Shown piece by piece: positions 44,475 through 54,404 of a stretch of 64,000 nt of DNA (positions are counted from its first letter, which is position 1; the number at the start of each line of letters is the position of its first letter). Position numbers and translations under genes: made by a program. Source of the DNA: Dactylorhiza incarnata (lineage: Eukaryota; Streptophyta; Magnoliopsida; Asparagales; Orchidaceae); contig JAWHQI010000001.1 in the NCBI GenBank assembly GCA_033032865.1, forward strand, positions 1,324,001-1,388,000, written 5' to 3'. The notes below the pieces were generated by a model that was not told the DNA's origin, made no database searches, and saw only the letters and a list, made by a program, of their open reading frames with translations.

Positions 44475-46055
44475 TGTTGGAACAACCCTATTACTGATTT
44501 GGGCTAGGATCACTATCTGCTGATTAGGATCAAGTTGACCCCAAGGTATAGTCAATGAATCAAGAGTTTAAGCTATTAGAACTCAAGAAATCATTCAGGT
44601 TCTGCGTTCGACGAACTGCATACTGCGTTCGACGAACGGCTTGCTCTTTGCGTTCGATGAACGGCTTACATCCTGCGTTCGACGAACGGAATGCTCCTGC
44701 GTTCGACGATCTTCAGTCTCAGCGTCTCAGCGGCTCAGCAGCTCAGCGGTCGACGATTTTGCTCAGTTCAGCGGTCGACGAATTCTTCAGTTCGACGAAC
44801 TCAGCTCTGCATTCGAAGAATAACTATCAGATGTTCAGATCGATGAAATATCTTCACAGCTCAACAAATTTAATTCTTCTAGCCAGATTCATTTGAGGTC
44901 GACGAACTCAACATTGTGTTCGACGAAAATCTTGAGATCGACGAAAATTTCTCTACAGCAGATTCATTTCAGACAGATTATATTATTCATTCTCTGAACT
45001 CAGATCTCTTCTGCAACGGTTCTATTCTTCCAGACAAGTAAGGAAAATATATTTCCTTTTATTATTTCGAGATTATAGCCGTTGACATTTCTCGGAAAAG
45101 GACATTTCATGGAAAAGGAAAGAGATATACGGCGTGTCAGAATTATGGTTCCCAGATATATTTATTCTTTAATTCAAGGGATTTAATTTTCAAATATTAT
45201 CAAAAGAAAAGGGAAGAAGATATACAGTATTACTTCCATAGTTTCACGACAGGAACATTACAGAACATAACACAAAATAGCTGTACAGAAAGAGAAAGAA
45301 AGAAAGTTACAGGAAGAGAAGAAACATAAGAAAGCATTCACAGATCTTCTTCTTCCTCAAGCAGCACTAATTTACTGAGAACAACTTCATCAACAATACT
45401 CTCTCAGTCATCAGCTACAAGATCAGATCTTCAAAAGAGCAACAAAAATCTGAAGAGCTTATTCTTCCAGAGTAATCAGCTACAGGAAGATCAATTTTTT
45501 TCAACAGAAAGCTCCATCCTCAACTGTCAAGCATTTCATATCAGACAGAGGAGTTTTACAACATCATCAAATCCACTAGAGTCTTCTCTCAGATTGTTGA
45601 CAGAGAAGAACATTCAAACCCTTCTTATCCCCTCTTGTACAGGGTTATAACTCCCTTCAAAAGTTAACCCATTGGTGGCAGAGCACCTGATCAAAAACCT
45701 GTGGTTTGGTTAGAGCACCTAATCAAAAGCTCACTTGGTGTGTGGACGCCTGAACAAAAACCCCTTGGTGATAGGGCACCTGATCAAAAACTTAGTGGAT
45801 CCTACTAAGTGTGGTAGAAGAGTAGACGTACCCAGGTTTATTGGGGAACTACTATAAAAATCCTTGTGTCTCTGTGCTTGTGATTTTCTGTATTGTTGTG
45901 CTGTGCTGATTCTTTATTTAGTTTTTATGAATCACTCTATACACATATATATATATATCACTAATTTAATTCCGCTATAAAATTAAGGGAAAAGTTTTTA
46001 ATACTCTATTCACCCCCCCCCTCTAGAGTAAATCTAAGATCTAAACTCTCCTTCA
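44475..46055 (+). repeat. Sirevirus family A 3' LTR, 1581 bp
   Basis: It starts TGTTGGAACAACCC after the PPT and ends CTCTCCTTCA. Its 5' part carries at least eight GTTCGACGAAC or GGTCGACGA motifs (44600-44945). CACCTGATCAAAAACC repeats lie at about 45679-45795. It lacks the 7.2-kb insertion found in the 5' LTR and so gives the pre-insertion reference. Confidence 0.95.
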
Positions 46056-46185
46056 GATCCGGATCGCGATCCCAGTCGTAGATGTGCCGATTTAGATCCT
46101 AGGCAAGATCCAGATTGATTTATAAAATATGGATCGTAGAATCGTAGGATCCTACAATCCGGATCACGATCCTGATAACCATGCC
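46056..46185. repeat. GATCC-rich repeat, target of the Sirevirus
   Basis: Words such as GGATCGCGATCCC, GGATCCTAC and ATCGTAGGATCC repeat on both strands. The left flank (about 29195-29243) has the same composition, so the two form one interrupted repeat. Confidence 0.6.
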
Positions 46186-46299
46186 TGCATGTTATGTAGC
46201 AGTGGGTCTTTTTGTTAGTTCATGTCTGGACCGAACCTAACCGACAAGAGGACCATCAACTCCAACCTCAACTCTTAAATCACACTAGCAAAGTCTAAC

Positions 46300-48335
46300 G
46301 ACCGATGTTAGATTGGTTCGAACAGATAAACCTTCAGTTCGATGATCTTCGTGCTCGCATTGATACCCTCAAAGACCAGGACAGTCAAGCCACTCCTCGG
46401 AGGAGAGAGAGCACTTACCATCCCACCTGATGATCATTATGAAGAAGAGCAGGGTAAATCCCTATTAGTGTGTTAGGAATCAACCCCCGCGAGAGCCCGC
46501 CCCACCTATGAGGCTAACCCCTGATCACATTCATGATTATTGACCTGGGCTCGCGCATGATAGACAATTCCGTCCTTGCGATGGCTATCATCCTAGAAAA
46601 CCAGCCCCTCATGATCGAGCCCTGAACCACTTTGATTACGGGTGGGATGACAACTATGACAGTAATCCCGAGCCGTGTAGAGGATCCACACATGCTGAGG
46701 ACGACATCACTCATCGTATACATATTGACGCTCTTACCTTCGACGGTCACCTAGACCCAAAGGCCTTTAGCGAGTGGCTACAAGAAATGGAGCGTTATTT
46801 TGAGTGGCACAATATGATGGATGATCGTCGCGTTAGATTCGCTAGAATGAAGCTTATAGGTTAGTCGAAGATCTTCTGGATTAGCATGGAAAAATATCTC
46901 GATCAAGACGGGTACTGCCATATTATCCATTAGGAGAACATGAAGCATCGATTAAAGGACAAGCATCCTTCAGCTACTATCAGAGCCAATTGTTAGATCA
47001 GCTTTGCACGTTGCGCCAGGGCAAGTTATCTGTGGTTGAGTACACGTCTCGATTTGGAGAGTAGACTATAAGGAGTGATCTACGTGAGGAGAATAGCGCC
47101 ATCGCTCCCCAATTTCGTTCTAAACCAAGTTGAGTTATCCAGGGAGACTATTCCCCATCGCTTCGATGTAGTATAGAAAATTTTCCAGATTACCCTCGAG
47201 TACGACCATTACCTTAGATTAGTATGTACCCATTAAGTTCCCTCCAGGTGGTCGCCATCGAACCTCTCACGGTCACTCGACTAGGGAACATCCAGTGCTA
47301 CAGTTGCTCCAGCAGAGGCCGCATGGATACCTAGTGCCCCACGAAAAATTTACTAGTTGAGGAAGGTGAGCCCAATGTTGATGCTTAGGAGACCATTGAT
47401 GAGGAGATTGTTGTTACCGTCGAGGATGGTTGGGAGAGCGATGTTGAGCGCTCCCTTGGGGTGGGTGTTATTTGACGTTTCCTCTACACCCTCGCGTACT
47501 GATGAGGATTGATGTCATATGACGATTTTCTAAATATTTTTCCCCAATGCAGGCGGTCCCTGCAAGCTAGTCATAGATAGCGGGAGTTATGTGAATATCG
47601 TGGCCCAGAAAGCCTTAGAATGGATGCAGGTGACTTCTGACCATCATCCCCATCCCAACTGTGTGATATACATCAACAGGACGGACATATAGGTTACCTA
47701 GAGGTGTTTGGTTCTGATTTATAGCGTCTTTTTCAATGATCGTGTATGGTGTTACGTAATCCCGATGGACGTCGACTATGTACTGGTAGGGAGACCCTGA
47801 CTCTTTGGTTGTGATGTCACGTGCTTCATCATTCGAACATGTGTGTGTCGTAAGATTACGTGACACCAACCCATCCCAAGAAGTCCAAGGATCGGGTTGC
47901 ACCCTCTATTAGCACGAGTTCATCAAGGTCGTTGCATATTCTACATCGTTGCGAGTTTATGAGAGAGGGCACCAATGCTGGTATACTTATAATGGCCACC
48001 AACAAGGCTTCTAAGGACCTTACGGAGATTCCTGAGTCGACCACTGAGGTTCGGTTTCTTCTCGATAAGTATGTTGACATTATGTTGGATGACATACCCG
48101 ATGAGTTACCTCCATTGTATGACAACTCGCTCGTCATAGACCTAACGTCGGGAGCTTCGCTCCCAAATCTACCACATTACCAGATGAATCCTAATAAGCA
48201 TGTTGAGCCCAAGAGACAGATTGATGAGTTGTTAAGGAAGCAGTTCATTCAAGAGAATCTGAGTCTGTGCACGGTTCCTGCCCATCTCACCTCGAAGAAG
48301 GATGAGAGATGGCTTATGTGCATTGATAATAAGGT
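46300..48335 (+). pseudogene. Ty3/gypsy gag-protease-RT remnant, chromovirus-like
   Basis: Readable blocks in shifting plus-strand frames: IDALTFDGHLDPKAFSEWLQ, EMERYFEWHNMMDDRRVRFA and RMKLIG (gag core, 46725-46865); a cysteine knuckle remnant near 47290; GGPCKLVIDSGSYVNIVAQK (retropepsin DSG, about 47550); RVWCYVIPMDVDYVLVGRP; and from 48106 LPPLYDNSLVIDLTSGASLP, YQMNPNKHVEPKRQIDELLR, KQFIQENLS and DERWLMCIDNK (start of RT). Many stops lie between blocks. The RT breaks off at about 48335, where a hAT element is inserted; only a short doubtful continuation follows after 51441. Confidence 0.8.
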
Positions 48336-48664
48336 TGTAAATATCGAATGTCGGCGACATATCTGATTGAGTTTTTAAATGTCGGATATCAGATGTTGGC
48401 GACATATCGAATTAACTTTTTAAATGTCGGATATCGGAAGTCGGAGATATTTTAAAATATCGGATTTTCATATCTCATAAGTAAAAAAATATTAAAATTA
48501 AAAACAAGCATAAAAAGTTTACGAACATCGAGTTATGTATATGCAAAAATAAATTAAAAGAGTATTCAAAATAAAATATTAATAACACACCGCAATTATT
48601 ATTAACAAGTACAAATGAATACATTGTAAAATATATTCAATATTATATAATAATTTTATTTAGA

Positions 48665-49023
48665 AAAAATGGGAGTTGCGGAGATGAGAATGCTTAGGTG
48701 GATGTGTGGACACACGAGACTGGGTAAAATTAGGAATGAATTTATCAGGGATAAGACAGGAGTGACACAATTGTAACGAAGATGTGAGAAGCTCGATTAA
48801 GATGGTTCAGACACGTCCAAAGGAGACCATAGAGCCATCGGTTAGGCGTTCTGAGAGTTTAGCTACTAGGCATGTTAAATGGGGGAGAGTGGACCAAAAA
48901 AGTCTTCGAATGAAACTATAAAGAAAGACATGATGTACTTTGGCATTAGTGAGATTATGACTAAAGATAGGGCGCAATGGCGACAAATGATCCATATAGC
49001 TGACCCCACTATGGTGGGATAAA
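48665..49023 (+). pseudogene. LINE (L1-type) reverse transcriptase C-terminal tail
   Basis: The plus strand reads MGVAEMRMLRWMCGHTRLGK, IRNEFIRDKTGVTQL, then with broken frames SGPKKSSNETIKKDMMYFGI and MTKDRAQWRQMIHIADPTMV. This is the very common C-terminal end of plant L1-like ORF2, with the RMLRWMCGHTR and AQWRxxIHIADPT signatures. It is 5'-truncated, as LINE insertions usually are. A short poly-A-like region follows near 49040-49080. Confidence 0.8.
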
Positions 49024-49233
49024 GGCTCGAGTGTTGTTGTAAAATTAAAATTTATAGTAAACAAAAAAGTTTTAAAACTAATTATTTTTAATTAATTATA
49101 GATTTTTTTCATGCTTAACAAGTTTATGTTAAAATATATAAAAATAATCAAATAATAAATAGGTTGAAATTTTTAATATTTTTTGTAATATGAAATAAGA
49201 AAGATATAGTGAGAAATAATTAAAAAAAACATA

Positions 49234-50073
49234 TTAAAGAGAACAAAATAATAAGTTCAGTCGATTTAAATCTATATAATACATATAGATGATTCGAACG
49301 ATATATCGAAAAAAACACGAATATATCGGCCTATAATTTACAAAAGGACAATCTATTGTACCCTTCCGATCTGTCCATGCATCGATCATGATAGTGCAGC
49401 CATTCAATTTGCAGGTCTGCATGAATGTGCCCAATATCTCCTTCGTCCTCTCCACCTCCATTCATAAAATTTTCTCTCTCAACTCATAAATGTAGGCATC
49501 TTCATCCCAGGTCTGCATAACCCAATGACATGGGCCATCTGCTGGAAGGAGGAATTATATATGGCATTAAACGGGATCCCGTTTTCATATGCGCATCTAC
49601 CTATGTACACGTCAGCAACATCCCTGGCTTTCTTTTTGTACTTGCTCTCTATCGTGCTCTGTTGGGAATCTTTTTTCCTTGGTAGACTTCGTACTTGAAT
49701 GAACAAAATAGTCCATTGGACCCTTGGAACCTGTGCTCCTACGTATAACAGTCTCCTCTAATTCATCATCGTGTACTCCAACTACCACCTCATTCAAGCT
49801 TGCTTGTAACTTTGAACTCTTAGCTCTCTTACTTTCCAAGTTAGAGTTTAGGACCGACTCAGCCTTCGCCTTAATGTCGGCGGGAACTTGAGGGCATGGC
49901 TTAACATTACCCTTCCACCCAACCAAGTGATGCTTGAAACGTGTAATTCCACCCTTCACTGTCTGCTTATAGTAGTTGCATTTAATTCGGTGTGTCGTTT
50001 GCAACCAACTTCTCACCAAATGCCCATAACGGATCTCCACCAATTGGTACCAATGATACGGGCACCCCACTAG
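49234..50073 (-). pseudogene. hAT transposase N-terminal half (BED finger, DUF659 start)
   Basis: From 50070 the minus strand reads HRIKCNYYKQTVKGGITRFK and HHLVGWKGNVKPCPQVPADI, a BED zinc finger whose second Cys is now Tyr (CNYY). Then LNEVVVGVHDDELEETVIRR and GPMDYFV follow, and after frame changes CAYENGIPFNAIYNSSFQQM (49600s) and CTIMIDAWTDRKGT (about 49400). The C-terminal dimerisation domain is missing. Frame changes near 49690 and 49470 and the mutated finger show it is dead. Confidence 0.75.
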
Positions 50074-50099
50074 ATCCAGCAGAAGAAGTCATTCTAGGG

Positions 50100-50640
50100 A
50101 ATATGAAATGAAAGAAATATTAACATAAATAAATATTTTACATAATTACATCCAGAAAAGCCCCCATAACTTAATTAGATCGTTAAATCTTCAGTCATCT
50201 TTCAAATTATCCACGCAACATTTTATTTATCCAACAACATTTTACATCATCACTAGTATACTAGTGTACGAAGTTATAACTATCATTTAAAGTAGAGAAC
50301 CCAGATATCAAAAGGAACAAAGCATCCAATTATTATTCAAAGTATCCAACAAAGCATCCAAGTAGACTATTACCCAAATATCATTCAAAGAATCAGTACT
50401 AGTATCAGAACAAAGCATCCAACATTTTATTTATCAAAAGGCACAAAGCAGCAAGGCAACTAGAAAATGAAGTTGGATATATACATGCATCATCGGTTGC
50501 AAAATGAAGTTGGATAAATAATTACTAATATGGGTATTTCAAATCATTTGTTGACCAACAAAACCATAAACGGGCCAAATAAAAATAACAAATAGCCACC
50601 AAGCAAGGAGCAATGCAAACATGACAGCCTATTCTAATTC
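50100..50640. other. AT-rich leader of the hAT element
   Basis: No gene. Short words such as AACAAAGCATCCAA repeat several times at 50310-50430, a degenerate local repeat upstream of the transposase. Confidence 0.4.
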
Positions 50641-50651
50641 TAACTCTAACA

Positions 50652-50935
50652 GCCACCATGCTACAACAACCACAACCAGCAAGGCAGTCGGCCAATAAGG
50701 CAGTAGGGAGCAAGGCAACAGGGCAGCAGGACAACCTATTCTAACAACCACCATGCTACAACAACCACAACCAGCAAGGCAACCGACCAATAAGGCAGCA
50801 AGGAGGAAGGCAGCAGGACAACCTATTCTAAGTAACAACCACCATGCTACAGCAACCACAACCAGCAAGGCAGCCGACCAATAAGGCAGCAGGGAGCAAG
50901 GCAGCAGGAAAACAGGGCAACAACAACCAGCAAGG
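50652..50935. repeat. Minisatellite, period about 93 bp, three copies
   Basis: ACCACCATGCTACAACAACC begins copies at 50652, 50747 and 50838, each followed by AGCAAGGCAG, CCAATAAGGCAG and GCAGGACAACCTATTCTAA. The minus-strand frames across it give Leu/Val/Ala-rich repeats, which I regard as a by-product of the repeat and not a protein. Confidence 0.75.
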
Positions 50936-51235
50936 CAACCACAACCAGCAAGGTAACCAGCAAAGCATGAGAAAACGAAAAATGCAGAGCGAGAGAATAA
51001 GAGGGAGAGGTAGGGAGAGGAATACACAAGCCGAGAGAGTGAGAGCACCAACCGAGAGAGTGAGAGCAACCAGCAGAGAGAAGAATGAACCAGAGAGAGC
51101 AACCAGCGATCTAGAGTGTTGAGAGCACACGAGAGAGAAAACAACCAGCGAGTGCGAAAGAGTCGAGGGAGAGCACCAGTGGAGAGCGCGAGGGAGATCT
51201 AGGGCAGGAGCGGCTCGTAATGAAATGAACCGGGC

Positions 51236-51252
51236 GGGGGGGGGGGGGGGGG
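51236..51252. repeat. Poly-G tract, 17 bp
   Basis: A run of 17 G near the right end of the hAT element, preceded by CCGGGC. It could form G-quadruplex DNA or be an assembly weakness. Confidence 0.75.
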
Positions 51253-52370
51253 AGTTAAAGAATTGTAAATAAATAAATAATAATAAAACCGATATTTACC
51301 ATTTTTGGGACTGGTATGTCGGTTATAACTGATATATCGGTTCGTTATTTTCAAACCGTCACAACTAAAAAAATGGTTACGCGTTGTTTTAGCTCCCAAA
51401 CCTTTATGTCGGCCGACATGTCGGGCGATATCTACAACCTTGGTAATGAATGATAAATTGTATAGGAAATGATGCAACATGGGATAAACACGGATCCAAG
51501 GAAGAATAAAGAAAAAGAAAGCTATGGTTGGTTATTATTTCTTTAGTTTGCATTAATTTTTTTACGCACAATTATACAAACTTACGTACTTTATGGATGA
51601 TGATGCTTATAGATATATCATGTTGACAATGAAATATTCTAAATGCTTACAAATTATAGTCTTATCAGGTTTAAATGATGATGAAGATATGTTTGTAAAC
51701 CATAGTTTTGGCACGATAAATGAATAAATATTACAATTAAATGTTTATAGTTACAAATGATAGCATGAATATGTAGAATAACAATGACACATTTTAAGTG
51801 AAAGACTATAATGATGAATAAGTATAAATATGAATAAATGATAAAAAAGAAAAAAATATGAAAGATGCATTGATGCAATGGGCTATGCTAAGGGATAACC
51901 CAACCAGGGAGGTGAGGTGAATAACCTCCCGTCATGAAAATGAAAAGAAAAATGAACGTGCGAGTTCAAGGGTGTAATGAATAATGAAAGCACGTTATAT
52001 AAATGAATAAATAAATGAAATGCCAATTTATCCTTAACATTGCCCAAAATAGAAAATAAAAGAAACAATGAAAAGAACAAAGAGAAAGAAATGACGCAAG
52101 GAAGGAAAAAAGATAATATGAAAAGATATTGAATGAAAGAGAACTGCAAAAGAAAGAGAAGACTATAAGAAAAGTTAAGAGGAAATATAGAAGGCAAAGA
52201 ATAAAAAGATAAATATGTGATAAATAAAATAAAGAATTAGTAGAAAAATAAGTAAAAAGTAGTATAAAAATACGAATGTATCCTAAAGTAAATCCATTAT
52301 AAATGTGAATGTATTTCCTCTTTGTTAATGCTTATATATTGTTGGCTCTTTGTTGATTATATGAAAACAG

Positions 52371-53446
52371 TGGAACCGGATAATAGAATGATAGGATTGC
52401 CCTAAACCGGGCATACATATATAACGTCAAGAATAAAATAACATAAAAAAACACATCATAATTAATTTCAACTCTCCCCCTCAAGTTGGGAATATATATT
52501 GATCATTCCCAACTTGTTTGTGTTGTCCTTGAAGTTGTCGCTGTATAAACCCTTGGTGAAGACGTCCGCAAGCTGATCGGATGAGTTCACAAAAGGAGTG
52601 CAGATATTCCCTTTGTTTAGATGATCCTTGATGAAATGTCTATCAACTTCCACATGTTTGGTTCTATCATGTTGCACTGGATTGTGCGCAATACTGATGG
52701 CGGCTTTGTTGTCGCAGTAGATCATGATAGGATTGTTCCCCTGAAGGCCAATGTCCCGAAGGAGAGTCCTCAACCACAATCCTTCACAAACACCTTGTGC
52801 CATTGCCCTATACTCTGTCTCTGCACTTGATCATCCGAGGAACGATGCAAAGCATCAACCGGAAGAGCCGAAGATGGAGGGGCCGAAGATCCGGGAAGAG
52901 CACCGGATTGAGACGAGGGAGAAAGTGTGGACGGATCTGGGCTGGAATGATCCCCCATAGAGAAAAAAAAAACTGAAGATCTCAAGAGAAAAGAGAGAAC
53001 ATCCAACGGGTGCAAACTAAATCTGAAAAAACGGAGAGAGCACCCGAGGATGGAAGAGGGGCTTCTCCGGCAGCCCCCATGGAGGACAAAACAGCAAGCC
53101 GAAGGAGACGGCGGAGCAGGGGAAGACGCGTCGGCCGACTGGAGAGAGCGTCGGCTAACGCATCCAGGGACGGGAGATCGGCGAGAGGAGGCGGGGCTTG
53201 CTAGCGGCGAGAGGAGATCGGAGCGCTAGCAGTCGAGCGCTGAGCAGGCGAGCAGTCGATCGGTCGAGCGGGGACGCGAGCAGACGAGCGGCGCGGGGAC
53301 GCGAGCAGGCGAGCGGCGGAAGATTCCTCGGCTTTGATACCAAGTGGAACCGGATAATAGAATGATAGGATTGCCCTAAACCGGGCATACATATATAGCG
53401 TCAAGAAAATAAAATAACATAAAAAAACACATCATAATTAATTTCA
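52371..53446 (-). mobile_element. Short-LTR Ty1/copia derivative with large internal deletion, 1.08 kb
   Basis: LTRs of 100 and 102 bp (52371-52470 and 53345-53446) are nearly identical: TGGAACCGGATAATAG to AATTAATTTCA. On the minus strand the PBS TTGGTATCAAAGC lies at 53344-53331 beside the right LTR, and the PPT (AACTTGAGGGGGAGAG) lies at 52487-52471. What is left inside is a GC-rich leader, the first codons of gag and the last part of RNase H. No target duplication is evident. Confidence 0.85.
52468..52965 (-). pseudogene. Copia gag start joined to RNase H end
   Basis: From about 52958 one frame reads MGDHSSPDPSTLSPSSQSGA, typical of a copia gag N-terminus. Around 52830 it meets RNase H sequence in another frame: SAETEYRAMAQGVCEGLWLR, MIYCDNKAAISIAHNPVQHD, RTKHVEVDRHFIKDHLNKGN and QLADVFTKGL. 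All of protease, integrase and reverse transcriptase is deleted, and the join is out of frame. The last codons overlap the polypurine tract before the LTR. Confidence 0.85.
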
Positions 53447-53542
53447 ACTAAAACTTCATTTTTATTAATGATAATGTTTCCTTCGTGTGACAAGGACTTC
53501 AAGAGGTAAGAAAGGTAAGTGCTAAAGAAATAAGAATTCACT

Positions 53543-53704
53543 TAGTCAATTATGACTAACATTTTATATTTTAGGATAAAGAAAAGAGCGAGGAAGACAA
53601 CTCTAAAGGTTTATCTATTAAAATAGTCAATTATGACTAACATTTTATATTTTAGGATAAAGAAAAGAGCGAGGAATACAACTCTAAAGGTTTATCTATT
53701 AAAA
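53543..53704. repeat. 81-bp tandem duplication
   Basis: The unit beginning TAGTCAATTATGACTAACAT starts at 53543 and again at 53624. The copies are almost identical (one visible change, GGAAGACAA against GGAATACAA), so it is a recent event. Confidence 0.9.
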
Positions 53705-53930
53705 GGGAAGAGTTTTAAATCGAGGTAAGAACTTTTATAAATGTCATGTTACGATGTATAGTTTATTTCTTTTTACATCCTAAAATGCTCAGCCCCTTGT
53801 AGAAGAGATGATAAAATTCCGCTATGTAATTACCGATAAATGATTTTGTAAATTCATAGTAGGAAGTAAAAGCATAAAGTAAATTGTGACGGTTGAGTTG
53901 GGCCGTTACACTGGATGTAAGAATAAACCT

Positions 53931-54296
53931 TAGAGCTTAAGTTCCTGCTCACGAACATTAAGATTTCAGGTATGTGAGAACGTATAACAGGAGCACTGTT
54001 TCACTGATATTGTAGTTTCTTTTGACATGAAGAGTGGCGCCGTCAATCTCAATTCAAGGGCATAACTAAGATCAGCATACCACAACAGGCTACAAAAATA
54101 TATTTATTGTTGTTCGAGACTGGAAGTAACAGGAAGAAAAGGATGCATCCAGTACACAAGATAATTGCACGAGCAAAATGGATGTTAATATTTGCAATAA
54201 AAGAAGGCAGATAACAATAGCATGCAAAAGTCTATTTAGAAGTAAATAAAAATATTACAATGGTACTTTCATTTTACTTTAACATCTGAAGTGCAC
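53931..54296 (-). other. PUB intron sequence next to the donor site
   Basis: No transposon or coding signature is visible. The donor CAG|GTGCAC is at 54297/54296. Confidence 0.5.
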
Positions 54297-54404
54297 CTGA
54301 CAGCCTATGGCTTGCGGAACTATGTTTTGCACGTTCTTAAGACTTTCCTGAAGAGCACATCTTGCCTTCTCAAATTTCATGAGGATGGACTCTCCTGTTA
54401 TAGC
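54297..54404 (-). CDS. PUB45-type U-box E3 ligase, upstream exon (36 codons)
   Basis: The minus strand encodes AITGESILMKFEKARCALQE followed by SLKNVQNIVPQAIGCQ. This is the conserved block of plant PUB6/7/45-type proteins lying between the N-terminal exon and the IMEIVDEL segment. It is bounded by a good acceptor (ATTTTATTTTCAG|GCT, 54405/54404) and donor (CAG|GTGCAC). Its length of 108 bp and phase 0 at both ends join exactly to the exon at 28777, giving QAIGCQ|IMEIVDEL. No frame damage is visible. The partner N-terminal exon (expected to encode the protein start) was not found between 54405 and 64000. Confidence 0.85.

Larger units (their letters stand above)
48333..51441 (-). mobile_element. 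hAT element, about 3.1 kb, inserted in the gypsy RT
   Basis: The left end AAGGTTGTAAATATCG and the complement of the right end AAGGTTGTAGATATCG are inverted repeats, each followed inward by ATGTCGGCGACAT-like words. A decayed minus-strand hAT transposase lies inside. A clean 8-bp target duplication is not evident. A LINE 3' tail (48665-49023) and a 93-bp minisatellite sit within the element. Confidence 0.65.
51442..53930. repeat. LTR-like noncoding tract, probable gypsy LTR, split by a copia derivative
   Basis: AT-rich, with no genuine ORF outside the nested copia element. A TTGAGTTGGGCCGTTACA-type phrase near 53893 resembles common plant gypsy LTR ends. The minus-strand open frames at 51654-52197 are Phe/Leu-rich and look fortuitous. 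The tract may belong to the gypsy remnant at 46.3-48.3 kb. The boundaries are uncertain. Confidence 0.35.
28778..54296 (-). other. Inferred 25.5-kb PUB intron filled with transposons
   Basis: Donor CAG|GTGCAC at 54297/54296 and acceptor AATCAG at 28778 join phase-0 exons. Spliced, they read ...VPQAIGCQ|IMEIVDEL..., which matches the continuous sequence expected in this U-box family. Between them lie a Sirevirus with a nested two-gene DNA transposon, a gypsy element split by a hAT element, and an LTR-like tract with a nested copia derivative. That splicing occurs over this distance is an inference from sequence. Confidence 0.75.

Noticed and set aside
50629..51144. 171-codon minus-strand Leu/Val/Cys-rich ORF resembling a membrane protein
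   Set aside because: It is created by the 93-bp minisatellite and GC-biased flank; overlapping frames are equally open and none has a family signature.
51654..52197. Phe/Leu-rich minus-strand ORFs as membrane peptides
   Set aside because: AT-rich LTR-like sequence yields such frames by chance; there is no start context or homology.
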